NCBI GenBank assembly: GCA_014529385.2
Contig: CM043945.1
Span: 91,938,112 to 92,002,111 of the forward strand
Source: Adiantum capillus-veneris
Taxonomy: Eukaryota > Streptophyta > Polypodiopsida > Polypodiales > Pteridaceae
Direction: 5' to 3'
Length of the DNA stretch: 64,000 nucleotides
How positions within the stretch are numbered: position 1 is the stretch's first letter; the number at the start of each line of letters is the position of its first letter. The notes under the pieces are model-generated. The model worked only from the letters and a program-made list of their open reading frames with translations. It made no database searches and was not told the DNA's origin. Position numbers and translations under genes: made by a program. Shown here piece after piece: positions 10,369-20,382 of the stretch.

Positions 10369-11230
10369 TGTTTGCGGGTCGCCGCGATGGACGTCCATAG
10401 CATAGCTCTCAAGCATCAACATAAAATTATCGATAAAGGGGAAGCGACTCGGATGAGGCGTGGAAACTCACTAGGGTGTCAATCCTAATGAAGTGAACTC
10501 GAAGAGATGCAACTACTAACTCTACAAGAAAATCAATCGCACTAAAGCCAAGTAATCTGCCTATGTCCTTCTACACAGCTCTACAGTCGTCACGTCCGTT
10601 CACCATGCAAATCATATCGGAATCGCACAAAACTTGAAGGGAAGCTACAGGGGACTATCAGGAACATATCCTATCACTGTCATAGCATTCTGGAGAGGTA
10701 CAACGATCGCGATCATTCGTCCCAAAGTACACAAAAACAGTAAACAGATGATCCTAAAGGGTCGTTTTTAGGTCCCTAAAGCCTCTCCTAGGGTCAAAAC
10801 AACATAAAATACGCGTATAAACACTCAAAACAACGATTTAAGGCCTAGATGGATGCGTCTGAAACCTTCACCGAATCTTGAATGCTTACACTTGAATGGA
10901 AGAGCATAGTAAGAGGAACACAATGCAAGAAACAAAACTGAATTTGGATTACCGTAGCCGCAATGGTGAAGATTACAAGTTTGAACAAGAAGGAGCTCTC
11001 TTTCGTACGCTGTCTTCTCCGTTTTTCCTCCAAAAAGATTATCCAAAACTTACAGAAAATGACCTTTATAGATTAGGTCTTTGCAAAAATGGCTTGTCCG
11101 GCCATAAACTCCTAATCTTAAAACTGGCTCTCTAATATACAATTGCTCCTAAAAGAATAATCATACATCCTTGACAATTTCCCGGCTTAGAGATGCTTCT
11201 TTACAAAAGAATTTTACAATGGCCACGGCC
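10369..11230 (-). repeat. 5' LTR of element A (right edge uncertain)
   Basis: On the minus strand this ends in CGCAAACA immediately before the PBS. The other edge could not be set, because the partner LTR is outside the window and no target duplication is available; it lies between about 11.1 and 11.27 kb. A near-palindromic CGATCGCGATC motif sits at 10705. Confidence 0.55.
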
Positions 11231-11267
11231 GCCTGTTGCTTCTTCCGCCAATCAACTAGCTAGTATT

Positions 11268-11565
11268 GAAGGAACACAAATAATTGTATTGGAAAATGTC
11301 TCTCTTGATGGGAGAAACCATAATACAAATCCTTTTGGAGGGGGGACTGGCTCCATGCAAATCCGGTCCTCAACTGTTGTCAATTTCTTAATTTCTCTCT
11401 CTTTTGAAGTATTGTTCATGCTATCTAGCTAGGTGTTATGCTTTTTGTTGCTCTCTCCACCCAAGCACTCTTGTTATTCTCATTAGGAAGCTATTCTAAT
11501 GAAATGGTCACTATGTTCATGCTATTTTCCACTACACACAAGTTACTAGACCATTAAATGTTACA
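11268..11565 (+). repeat. 5' LTR of element B, left part missing
   Basis: 11268-11405 matches the LTR of E (GAACACAA..., TCTCTCTTGATGGGAG, GGAGGGGGGACTGG). 11409-11565 matches B's own 3' LTR (16770-16927) nearly base for base. It ends at TGTTACA just before the PBS. The left end does not reach a TG terminus, so it was truncated. Confidence 0.8.
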
Positions 11566-11566
11566 T

Positions 11567-11578
11567 TGATATCAGAGC
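11567..11578 (+). promoter_or_regulatory. Primer-binding site, initiator tRNA-Met type (element B)
   Basis: TGATATCAGAGC starts one base after the LTR end. It is one mismatch from the TGGTATCAGAGC complement of plant initiator tRNA-Met. Confidence 0.8.
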
Positions 11579-11982
11579 GCAAGGTTTCTCTTTTCTTGCT
11601 CAAGAAGGGAGGTCCTCAAGCTAGCTATAAATAGTTGGTACTATTAATTGCATGTGAGTACATAGAATAGGGATTTTTCAGCCTTGCAGTGCGCCTGCCT
11701 TTGTGCAGTTAACGGGGCATCACCATCGAGAGATATGGTCGTAATATTGGAGTCCTACGTGGCTTGCCTACGGCTTAACCACTATTGAGCTATTAGAAGC
11801 TTGACAAAAGCCGGTGTTGTTTTGGTGTTGAACGACTCTCTCTTCTATTCCTTGCAATTAGTGGTATTTGAGCCACGGGTACAATAGCTTGAGTGCTTTT
11901 TCTAAAGGGGTAAAGAGGAGTAGCAACTAGGGCTTGAAGTGCCAAAGTACACCTAAAAAGTTTACACCTAAATTTTGTTAGA
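11579..11982 (+). other. Leader of element B, no gene
   Basis: About 400 bases between PBS and the gag start codon. No coding frame of its own and no repeat recognised. Confidence 0.6.
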
Positions 11983-13450
11983 ATGGCGTACAATAGTAAA
12001 GAGAGTGAAATTAATGCTGATTACTTCGATTTTGCTAATGATCAAGCTACTAATGATGTCTCGATGCTTGTTAATTATCTTGTTTCTAGGCTTCAACAAG
12101 CCATGGGAAATCCATCCCTCCAAAGTGAAGTGCAACGGTAGCTTCGTGCTCATGGGATTCTGCAAGCTCCCCACCATGATGAGAGAGCACCTAGGAAGCC
12201 TCCTGGTGAGACTTCCAAAAGAGGTCTCTCTCCGATTGGGAAAGAAGAAGAGGATCCCTATGAAGGGCTCAAAAATTTTCTCCTTGATGACGCATCTCCT
12301 TCTCAAAGGAGAACTCAAGATTCTCTACCAAAGGAACGAGAAAGAAGAGAGTCTCCTGCCACCTCGGCAAAGATGGCTCCACGAAGACGGCAGGCTAAAC
12401 GCTCTCCATCGCCTCCAAAACGGAGAAGACCATAACATACTTCTCCACACCATACTTCAGAGAGGGATGACAAAAAGCAAGAGAAGAAAAAGGTGAAAGA
12501 GGATACCCTCTTCTCCATCTTCTTCATCCTCTTCCTCTTATGAAAGTGATGGTGAAGAAAACAAAGATCAAGGCAAGAAAGAGTTCACCCTCTTCTGAAG
12601 AAAGCGATGGGGCAACCTTTGAACCATCAAAAAGACGAGGCCATAGGAGATCCTATGCCGCATGGAAGAGGTCATCCAAGCTCAAGAAGTTCAAAGAGGG
12701 AGGGAAGAGCATCTCTTTCCTTACCTACGATGGCAGTTTTGGTGCTACGGACAAAGTCTTGGACTTTATCCAACAATTCGATGCGACGTTTGGAGATGAG
12801 GGCTTCATGGAGTCCTCTGTAGCTATGCACTTTCAAAAGTACGCCACGCAATGGTGGTCTAGCCTATGACCCAACAGTGAAGCTCCACGAACATGGAAAG
12901 CTATAAGGGCTTCCATTATGAAGTAGTTTTTGGCCACCGATGCCAAAGACAAAGTACTCACCGAATGGTGAAGCTTGAAGCTCTCTCCCTATGAATCCAT
13001 TCACAAATATGTAGACAAGTTTTGGGACCTACAACTCAAAGCCACTGTCTTCAAAAGGTTGGATTTTGAAGAGAAAAAGCAACAATTTTGTATGGGCTTA
13101 ACTGAAGAAATGGTGGAGTATGTCAACTTCCAAAGGCCACACACCATATTGGTGGTTATACACCATACTATGGTGGCCTCTCGAATCAATTTCCAAATGG
13201 GGGCTAAAAGAAATTCTAATCCCACGGAAAACAAGGGTTCCAATGAGCCTAAGGGGAAGGACAATGTCCAAAAGTCTCCTAAGGGCAACTCCAACAAAGC
13301 TAAAGAGAAGGGATTTTATAAAGGCAAAAATAAACTCTCTCCTAAAGAGCTTGAGCATTATCGCAAGGATAACCGTTGTTTTAAGTGAGGCGAGCAAGGG
13401 CATGCATACCGCACTTGTCCCCAAAAGAACACTCGTCATGAACCTCCTAT
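11983..13450 (+). pseudogene. gag of element B
   Basis: Start chosen at ATG 11983 because it aligns with element E's gag start (NADYFDFAND versus KIDNFDFAHE; NYLVSRLQQAMGNPSLQ versus NYLVTRLQQAMGNPTLQ). A Ser/Arg/Lys-rich N-terminal third is followed by the gag domain (FLTYDG, FIQQFDATFGDEGF, MHFQKYATQWWSSL). In-frame stops occur near 12138, 12433, 12868, 12924 and 12969, with frame changes. The zinc knuckle near 13375 reads C-x2-stop-x4-H-x4-C: its second Cys codon is TGA. Confidence 0.8.
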
Positions 13451-13457
13451 AGCTACC

Positions 13458-14163
13458 TTGGTCAAAATCCAAGAGGAGGAAATTCACCACAAACGATCTT
13501 CTCTATGCCATGCTTGGGGAAAGTTAAGAGAACATGATGCTTTTATTCTCTTTGACCCTGGTTCTACTCACAACTTTACATCTAAAGATTTGGCCACCAA
13601 GCTAGGCATACAAGCCTACGAGATGGGAGATGTCCTACCCGCAGACGGTGCTTTCAAGGGGCAAGAAGCTTCAATCACTCCCTTAATCGCGTAAATTGAG
13701 GCTCCATGTCCAAAGCTATGTGGACAAATAGGATTTCTTTATCTCTCCTCTCAAGCATGAGGATGTAATCCTAGAGGCACCATGGTTTGATTGCATGGCT
13801 GCCAATGTTAAATTCCCTGAAAGGAGAATCTCCTTTAAGTTCAAGGAAAAAGATATGTATATAGATGCTAAGGAAATGGGTAACAATATACCCATTGTAC
13901 ATACACAATCTTTCAACAATTCAATAAAGAGCTCTATTTCCGTGTACATGATTTTTGTTAAAGATTCTCGAAATGAACCTAATGTTTTAGCAAAAGAAAA
14001 TATACACAATCAAAAGGAATTAGAGTTCTCCAATTTTCTCAAGGGGTTTCAGGATGTCTTTATTGACGACATCCCTTGTGAGCTACCTCCTAAACGAGGT
14101 AATGATGACCATGCAATTGAACTTCTTCCAGGAAGTTCACCGCCTAACAAACCTCCTTTATAG
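13458..14163 (+). pseudogene. Protease region and protease-RT linker of element B
   Basis: FILFDPGSTHNFTSKDLATKLGI is retropepsin-like, with DPGST in place of the usual D[ST]GA[ST]; element E has DPGYT at the same place, so Pro at position 2 is a family trait. A stop near 13692 is followed by an aligned continuation (VKFPERRISFKFKEKDMYIDA) and the linker ending PGSSPPNKPPL. The frame then meets TAG at 14161, exactly at the RT deletion junction. Confidence 0.75.
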
Positions 14164-14685
14164 GTATGTGCACATACTATAGACGCTTCATAGCAAAGTT
14201 CTCACTAATAGCAGGACCATTACATGACTTAACAAAGAAAAATGTTAGGTACACATGGTTTGCCAAGGAGAACAATGCTTTTGAAAAGCTTATCTCGCAA
14301 CCTGTGCTTACACTACCGGTTCTCTCAAAGCCATTTGAGGTCCAATGTGATGCTTGTGGTGATTGCCTTGGAGCTGTTTTGCTTCAAGAAGGGCTTGCTA
14401 TAGGCTATGAAGTCAAAGGCTCAACCCTGTTGAGCAAGCTCTAGGGATGTATGAAAAGGAACTCCTCGCAGTTCTACATGCCTTAGACTCATATAAGCAC
14501 TATTTATTGGGGACTCCTTTCATTCTGTGAACAGATCACCAAAGTATTAATTACTTCATGACACAGACCAAGCTCTCCAGCAAACAAATGAGGTGGGAAA
14601 ATTTCCATTTGCAATTTCATTTTCATATTGCTCACATTGTTGGCAAGCATAACAAGTAGCCGATGCACTCTCAAGATGGCCGAGA
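14164..14685 (+). pseudogene. RT connection and RNase H fragment of element B
   Basis: Begins at CTYYRRFIAKFSLIAGPLHDL, which in element E lies ~700 bases downstream of the linker end. The whole RT palm including the DD box is absent. The RNase H start EVQCDACGDCLGAVLLQEG is present; frame changes and stops follow (near 14442, 14527) through KELLAVLHAL and TDHQS-NYF. Confidence 0.8.
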
Positions 14686-15786
14686 GTGAATGCGGATTCC
14701 ATAGCAACTCACAATGATCTATCTTCTATGATAGATGGGTATGCTATTGATCCCAATTTTAGAGATGTGATTTTAGCCCTTGTACTAGGGAAGAAAGAGG
14801 AACCATTTACTTTACAAGATGGTTATCTTCTCTATGGCAATAGACTATGCGTTACTAGCTCACTACGTGAGAAAGTAATGTATGAATCTCATGCTCCTCC
14901 TTATGCAGGGCATAGAGGGATTCACTCTACCCTAAAGGGGATTGAAACATATTTCTATTGGCCTACCGTGAAAACAAACATACAAGAGTATGTTTCTGAA
15001 TGTGTAGTATGCCAAAAGACGAAGTTTGATAGAGGGAAGCAACCTGGATTGCTTCAACCTTTGCCAATCCCTAATTCACCATGGGAGAGCATATCCATGG
15101 ATTTTATCTTTGGATTGCCTAAGTCTACCCATGGGAATATGGGAATATGGACAATAGTGGACAGGTTCAGTAAACAAGCTCATTTTATACCTGTCAAAAA
15201 GACTATCAAATCCCATCAAATGGCAACCCTCTTCATTTCACAAATCTTCAAGTACCATGGCTTGCCAATGTCCATAGTGTTGGATAGAGATCCTAGAATG
15301 ACCAATAATTTTTGGAACGGTCTCTTAGAGAATTTAGGAACAAGGCTGAACTTCTCTTTGGCCTATCACCCGCAAACGGATGGCCAAAGTGAAATAGCTA
15401 ACCTAACAATTCTCAATCTACTAAAAGCGTATGTAACGGAAGTAGATCAAAGATCCCAATGGGAGAAGTACTTACCCTTAGTAGAGTATGCCTACAATAA
15501 CACTGTACATACTTCCACGGGAAAAGCACAAATTGAGGGAAGATCAAAAAGTCCCTTGCTACTTAAGGTACACGAGAAGATCTTCACTGCAAATGAGTAT
15601 AGCGGAGACCTACAAGAATCTTTCCAAAAGTTTAAGGATGCTATCTCTATCTCACAGCAAAGGAAAAAGGCAGCTCCTGACAAGCACAGAAGAGCCCAAG
15701 CCTTTAAAGAAAATGATTGGGTCTTACTCAAATTTCCTAAGGCTCGATTAAGGCACACGACAGGCAAGAATCCTACGAGACACTAA
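14686..15786 (+). CDS. Integrase of element B (longest surviving frame, catalytic residues kept)
   Basis: A 366-codon open stretch. H2C2 zinc-binding domain: HAPPYAGHRG...FYWPTV...CVVCQKTK (residues ~69-112). Core: SMDFIFGLP (Asp ~139), VLDRDPRMTNNFW (Asp ~201, with Ser-to-Leu before it), HPQTDGQSEIAN (Glu ~237). So the D,D,E triad is intact although the element cannot make RT. The C-terminal part has LVEYAYNNTVHTSTG and LLKFPKARLRHTTGK. It ends at TAA 15784; related E sequence continues. The start is a fragment boundary rather than a true initiation site. Not expected to work without RT. Confidence 0.85.
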   Translation: MNADSIATHNDLSSMIDGYAIDPNFRDVILALVLGKKEEPFTLQDGYLLYGNRLCVTSSLREKVMYESHAPPYAGHRGIHSTLKGIETYFYWPTVKTNIQEYVSECVVCQKTKFDRGKQPGLLQPLPIPNSPWESISMDFIFGLPKSTHGNMGIWTIVDRFSKQAHFIPVKKTIKSHQMATLFISQIFKYHGLPMSIVLDRDPRMTNNFWNGLLENLGTRLNFSLAYHPQTDGQSEIANLTILNLLKAYVTEVDQRSQWEKYLPLVEYAYNNTVHTSTGKAQIEGRSKSPLLLKVHEKIFTANEYSGDLQESFQKFKDAISISQQRKKAAPDKHRRAQAFKENDWVLLKFPKARLRHTTGKNPTRH

Positions 15787-16140
15787 AAGTACTATGCTAA
15801 GTTAGCAAAAAGGTACTATGGTCCTTTTCAGATTTGTAGGCAAATGAATGAGATAGCCTATCAACTCAAGTTTCCGATTCATTGGCTCATACACAATGCT
15901 TTCCATGTGAGCCTACCGAAGCCTTACAAAGGAGAGCCAAATCAAGACCCAACTATTGAAGACCCACCGGAGATTGAGGACCAAGAAGAGGTGCTGCAGC
16001 CCGAGTACATTCTCCAACATGAATACAAGGTACTAAGAGACGTGTAAGACTATCCAACGATATCTTATTAAGTTTAATAATTATCCTTTTGAAGATGCTA
16101 TATGGATGCAAGGCATACAATTAAAGGATAACCTAAACCT
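15787..16140 (+). pseudogene. Integrase C-terminus and degenerate chromodomain of element B
   Basis: YYAKLAKRYYGPFQI and YQLKFPIHWLIHNAFHVSLPKPYKGE are the typical chromovirus C-terminal domain. EEVLQPEYILQHEYKVLRDV leads to a broken chromodomain-like end (YPFEDAIWMQG near 16080-16110) with several stops. The chromodomain is thought to steer insertion to chromatin marks. Confidence 0.65.
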
Positions 16141-16511
16141 TGTCAATGCTTACAATGCTTCCCTAGAGTAAGCAAATGTACCAATGTTTAAAATGAAAAA
16201 TGTTTTTCAATCTTATAAGACTCTCTTTTTCTTTATTGTGCACAGAAATGAAGTAGTATGCATGCTTAGATCAAGTTTGCGGAGACGACGTCTCCCAAAC
16301 ACCAAGTAGAGCTTGTCACTCTACTATGGAAGACTGATAGGACTAATGTGCAGACATGCTTGCAGCAGCTTAGGCTCTCAAGCACCAAATGGACTAGTCA
16401 TCCATTCTAGAACAATGTTGTAGGGTAACATAGGGATCCTCTACCCGCTATGAAAAGGACTAATGAATATGCTTTATCTTCTCTACCCCATATTCAAGGA
16501 TGACTATGATT
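16141..16511 (+). other. 3' untranslated part of element B, no gene
   Basis: Between the chromodomain remnant and the polypurine tract. No coding frame. It corresponds by position and short matches (GACGTC-TCCCAAACACCA, CATCCATTCTAG) to 49.6-49.9 kb of element E on the other strand. Confidence 0.55.
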
Positions 16512-16526
16512 TCAAGAGAGAGGTAA
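16512..16526 (+). promoter_or_regulatory. Polypurine tract of element B
   Basis: TTCAAGAGAGAGGTAA ends directly before TGTCAT of the 3' LTR. The same tract precedes the E LTR (minus strand, 49509-49524). Confidence 0.75.
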
Positions 16527-16927
16527 TGTCATAATAATCAATATCTAGTTCTCCTAAATGATTTTCTCATGTTAAATTGATCATTTAATATAGGGAAGTG
16601 CCAGGGGAGAAAAATCTAGAATATTGGTTAAGCTAGCAGACTAGCCACAGTAGGGATCCAAATGAGGGAAAATAGGGATCCAAAGGGGGGCCATCTGCAA
16701 AAGATCTATGTGCAACAATGGGCTCAAACGACCCTAACATTCAGTCCATTAAGACTTCCAAAATGCTAAGGTATTGTTCATGCTATCTAACTAGATGTTA
16801 TGCTTTTTGTTGCTCTCTCCACCCAAGCACTCTTGTTATTCTCATTAGGAAGCTATTCTAATGAAATGCTCACTATGTTCATGCTATTTTCTGCTACAAA
16901 CAAGTTACTAGACCATTAAATGTTACA
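16527..16927 (+). repeat. 3' LTR of element B (401 bp, U3 shortened)
   Basis: TGTCATAATAATC...TGTTACA. The last ~157 bases match the 5' LTR. The first ~75 bases match the start of E's 5' LTR (TATCTAG, AAATGATTTTCTCAT, GATCATTTAATA). The middle is replaced by ~200 bases not found in either partner LTR. Confidence 0.8.
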
Positions 16928-16965
16928 ATAAAGTCACCCCAATCTTCCGGGTTGGGGACATCACA
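16928..16965 (+). repeat. Residual 3' end of element F's 5' LTR
   Basis: The last ~38 bases match the end of the 18268-20382 LTR (CTCCAATCTT, GGGTTGGGG, TCACA). It abuts the end of element B's 3' LTR at 16927, so B interrupts it. Confidence 0.7.
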
Positions 16966-16967
16966 AT

Positions 16968-16978
16968 TGGTATCAAAG
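16968..16978 (+). promoter_or_regulatory. Primer-binding site of element F (initiator tRNA-Met type, degenerate)
   Basis: TGGTATCAAAG lies two bases after the LTR end TCACA. It differs by one base from TGGTATCAGAG. Confidence 0.75.
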
Positions 16979-17173
16979 ATTTAGGTTAAAAATTTTCATT
17001 AGTTAGATTGAGCTTCCTTGTGCATATTGATTTCTAAACCCATGGTGTAAACCACCAACATATTACCACATGTTAACCCTCTATTATGATTTTTCATCGA
17101 CAGATATTTATATGACATTTTGATGACTTTATGAATAGGAGATTTAGTTGTTTTTCTTTATTAAAAAAAAGAC

Positions 17174-17400
17174 TGGTTAAGTCATGTAAATGAGTTGATT
17201 GGATAATCCATGAGTGATTAAGTCATGTGATTGAGTTTTGATGGACTAGATAAGTCATGATTGATCAAGTCATGTGATTGAGTTTTGATGGACTGGATAA
17301 GTCATGATTGGTTAAGTCATGTGATTGAGTTTTGATGGAATGGATAAGTAATGATTAATTATGTCATACGACTGAGCTTTTAGTGTACTAGATAAGTCTA
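17174..17400 (+). repeat. 47-bp tandem repeat in leader of F
   Basis: AAGTCATGTGATTGAGTTTT starts at 17221, 17268 and 17315, with diverged copies on both sides; the unit is 47 bp. Confidence 0.85.
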
Positions 17401-17439
17401 AGTTTGGAGAATACCTTAGTGTTTTGAGTTATTATAAAC

Positions 17440-17581
17440 ATTAATGTTAATATATGTGTACACTCAAGAGAATCCTCAAATCTCTCCTGTAACGGAAAAC
17501 CTTTAGAAGGATTAATGTTAATATATGTGTACACTCAAGAGAATCCTCAAATATCTCCTGTAATGGAAAACCTTTAGAAGG
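17440..17581 (+). repeat. 71-bp direct duplication in leader of F
   Basis: Two copies (from 17440 and 17511) of a segment starting ATTAATGTTAATATATGTGT and ending CTTTAGAAGG, nearly identical. Confidence 0.9.
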
Positions 17582-17639
17582 ATGTCATCTATACAAAGAT
17601 TTAGGAGAAGAATTTTTTGTTCAAACAAATATAACCACC

Positions 17640-18267
17640 TTCTTTTAAGGGAGAGGGTGTTGATATTGAGAAGGATGTAGAAGTATGGATCAAAGTTATG
17701 GATGATTACTTCTTGTCCAAAGACCACACTTGCAAATCAAAGCGATGCTAGGGATGTTTTGCATCTCAGGAGAAGCAAAATTATTCTTGAAAGAGTACTA
17801 CTCAAAGTTTTTAAGGCTTAGACGTTATGCACCACCAATGACCATAGAGCAACAGGTAGCTCGCTTTTGTACAAAGTTTAAGAGAACCAATTAGCTCGCG
17901 ATTGGAAGACTTGAAACCTATCATTGTACAAGATGCTTTACTACAAGCTAAACCTTTAATGAAAGAATAAGGGATTACAAGAAGAATTGAGCAGGATCAA
18001 AGCTTCAATGATAGACAACCACAAAGATTTTATGTCGCTAATGCGCAATATCCTCCACATCTGAATGTTTGATGCTTTGAATGTGGAGAGTTGGGACATT
18101 ATTGAAACACTTTCCCATGTCTGACTAATAGAATAGCAGAAGCAACATATAGAGACTACAAAAACCACCCTTTTTGGAGATTATGGTGGACGAGTTGTTA
18201 ATGAGAGTAGGACTACCCTCACTTTTTCTCGAGATGAGGACATCCCAAATCCCTAAGCCGAGGAGAT
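17640..18267 (+). pseudogene. gag fragment of element F
   Basis: Broken frames read DVEVWIKVMDDYF, then RRYAPPMTIEQQVARFC and a zinc knuckle CFECGELGHY-stop-NTFPC near 18074-18120. Internal deletions removed the centre of the domain. The sequence then jumps to the 3' untranslated tail common to D. Confidence 0.65.
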
Positions 18268-18770
18268 TGTAATGTACCCAACATTTTTCAATAAAAAATA
18301 TTTCATTTACTTTGCAAATGTGTTTAAGGTTTGTATTTTGTTAAGTCATAAAGCGTTCCACAGAACGATCGGATTAAAAATCAGACCTTGGAACTATCAA
18401 TTATGGATCTTATTCATTCAGAATCAATAGGTTGATATGGGAAACTTAAGCCTCAAGACAATATCTAAAGATAAGAGTTGACCTTTAAAAAAGGAGGAGT
18501 AATTTTTAGAAAGGAAGAGTATTTTTAGAAAAGGTAGAGTGCTTTTAGGAAAGGAGGAGTATTTTTAGGAGAGAAGAAATATTTTTAGAGAAGCAAGAGA
18601 AGTAAGTCAAGTTGAGAGCTTCTTTTCTTGGAAGCAAAGCTTCTCCCAAAAGTAGGGTCTCAAAATTGTGCATTGGAATGCGTATCCGCACAAAAAAAAG
18701 TTGCAAATACGCGCAACATATCTCTCTGATTTTTGCTATTCTTAGCTTGTGATTTTGGCTCTTGAGAGCC

Positions 18771-18780
18771 TATATAAAGG
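18771..18780 (+). promoter_or_regulatory. TATA box in LTR of F
   Basis: TATATAAAGG after GAGAGCC, about 500 bases into the LTR, followed by a C-rich start region; it is the likely element promoter. Confidence 0.6.
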
Positions 18781-18960
18781 CCCCTGTTCCCTCACTTTCA
18801 GGCCACACTCACAAAAGCTCTCAGAAGAAAAAGATCTCTTGCCATAATATTAGAGTTACCTTCACTCCCGCAAACTCTCTCCATCAACCTCTCACCCTCA
18901 AGCCATCTCCATCTCCATCTCCATCTCTACCACCATCATGTTGTCCCTCGGATTATTGAG

Positions 18961-18964
<4 letters not shown>

Positions 18965-19041
<77 letters not shown>
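18965..19041 (+). repeat. (CT)n microsatellite, ~77 bp
   Basis: Uninterrupted CT dinucleotides within the F LTR, downstream of its TATA box. Confidence 0.97.
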
Positions 19042-19044
<3 letters not shown>

Positions 19045-20382
19045 ATCTTCTCAAGCAAGAAATCCATACTCTACTTTTCACGTCAAAATTTTCCCTATTC
19101 TCTTTCGTGATTCAATGGCCCCGAAGTGAGTGACTAGAAGCTCCAAGGATTCTCCTGTCGTTCCACCTCCAAGGAATGTGCAAAGGAAGGTATCATCTAC
19201 TCCAATCATAACTCAAATGAATGTATCAAGTCAGAAGAAGTTGAAGCCATCCAACTTCAAACACGAGAGGTAATCGAACATGTCACTAATTTGGTAAGAC
19301 AAGTTTATAACTTTGCATCTTTATGCATGCCGACCTAATAAGTCAAGTTTAAGAGTTTCCTTAAACCGTCCAGGAAACGTGATTCTATCACAAAAAACAA
19401 GAATATATTTTGTAGAATAGTGAAAGGATTGTTTGATAAATTGTCACTGTTTGATAAATTGTTATTGTTTTGATAAGTTGCTACTATTTGATATAAAGAG
19501 TTGTTTGATCATGTTTGAAGAATCATTTAAGAAGAAAAATTGTTGAAAGAACAACTTTTGTTTCTTACACGTAGCAAGATACCTTGGTTAGCGAGATGAT
19601 CCCGCAATTAGCAAAGATTAAGTTGAGGTTATCGGCTCTCTTTTTCTCCCTCATGGTTAGTGAGATGTCTGGCGGTTAGCAAGCTGCCTTGCAGTTAGCG
19701 AGATGGAAAGGTTGTGCAATTCGCGATTAAGAATAAATAAATCCTTTGCAAAAGCTCTACTGGTTAGACAGAGAAGGTCCGCAAGTAGCGGAAACTCATA
19801 AGAAATTGGAAAAAAATCTTTTTTTTAATGAATATAGGATTGTCTTCATTAAGCCTTATTCGAATTGTTTTGGTGATGTTTGAAGGGCTGTATGAATGAA
19901 CCTGTGTTTGGAACTAACAAAGGAACCCTGTTTGTATATGTAAAACAATGTGGTAGTAATTAAAAACAAGAGGAACGGGTGAGTGTGGTGTGGAAAGTGG
20001 AAGATTAGTATCCTAATGGATCTATGTCTACGGACAGGTAGTCGGGTACTTTTCACAAGATTACTAGCTAGTTTAAACTATGTCTCATATCATGTTTAGG
20101 GTTTATGGATGGTGGACGTGCCTCTTAAACATAAGGAAAAAGGTATGTGTCAATGTGATTTCATTTTTGTTACAGGGAATAGCTCCATTAGAATCCTTGA
20201 TTTATCGACATGGCTTGTGGTGTACGACCCTCACAACCACAAAAGTGTATAGAGTTCTTCTTCTCTTCTATTGCTCATATCCTTGCTTCGTGGAATCGGA
20301 GTAGGGTGTCTTCAATGGGACTTGAGAATAGAGAAAGGCTAACTATTCAGCCGCTCCAATCTTTTGGGTTGGGGCCCTCACA

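Larger units (their letters stand above)
1..11230 (-). mobile_element. Element A: Tat/Athila-like Ty3/gypsy retrotransposon, 3' end outside window
   Basis: On the minus strand the order is 5' LTR, tRNA-Asp-type PBS, ~1.5 kb leader, gag, protease, linker, RT, RNase H, integrase, then a second protease-like module. This is Ty3/gypsy order, and the PBS type points to the Tat/Athila side; I see no chromodomain. From 8876 down to about 490 the coding region keeps a single reading frame and is interrupted by about 14 nonsense codons with no frameshift that I could find. The 3' LTR lies beyond the left edge, so target duplications cannot be tested. The right edge of the 5' LTR is uncertain (about 11.1-11.27 kb), where it meets the truncated LTR of element B. 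Confidence 0.9.
11268..16927 (+). mobile_element. Element B: chromovirus-type Ty3/gypsy relic with RT deletion
   Basis: Order: truncated 5' LTR, initiator-tRNA PBS, gag, protease, (RT missing), RNase H piece, integrase, degenerate chromodomain, PPT, 3' LTR. It is the same family as element E: gag, protease, integrase and PPT align throughout by eye. The 3' LTR is only 401 bp and lacks most of the U3 seen in E. It ends in TGTTACA like the 5' LTR. The right flank is an LTR end of element F, so B seems to have inserted there. No matching target duplication is visible on the left because that end is lost. Confidence 0.88.
16928..20382 (+). mobile_element. Element F: gag-only Ty3/gypsy relic carrying element B in its 5' LTR
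   Basis: The 5' LTR end (CTTCCGGGTTGGGGACATCACA) is followed by PBS, leader with tandem repeats, a decayed gag fragment, and a 2115-bp 3' LTR that ends CTTTTGGGTTGGGGCCCTCACA. There is no pol. gag is related to that of D (RRYAPPMTIEQQVARFCTKF versus PRYAPPMTTEQQIARFC). The short tail before the 3' LTR (GATGAGGACATCCCAAATCCCTAAG) matches the tail of D, so pol was lost by an internal deletion. Confidence 0.75.
18268..20382 (+). repeat. 3' LTR of element F (2115 bp)
   Basis: Starts TGTAATGTACCC after GAGGAGAT and ends CCCTCACA. It has a TATA box, a (CT)n microsatellite and a region similar in places to the D LTR (TGGATCTATG-CTACGGACAGG). Open frames inside it (for instance the Leu-Ser repeat across the microsatellite) are not genes. 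Confidence 0.75.

Noticed and set aside
17174-17400. CRISPR-like array
   Set aside because: The 47-bp units are contiguous with no unique spacers; the context is a plant retrotransposon leader.
18938-19129. 63-codon frame with a Leu-Ser repeat
   Set aside because: It is a translation of the (CT)n microsatellite inside the F LTR.
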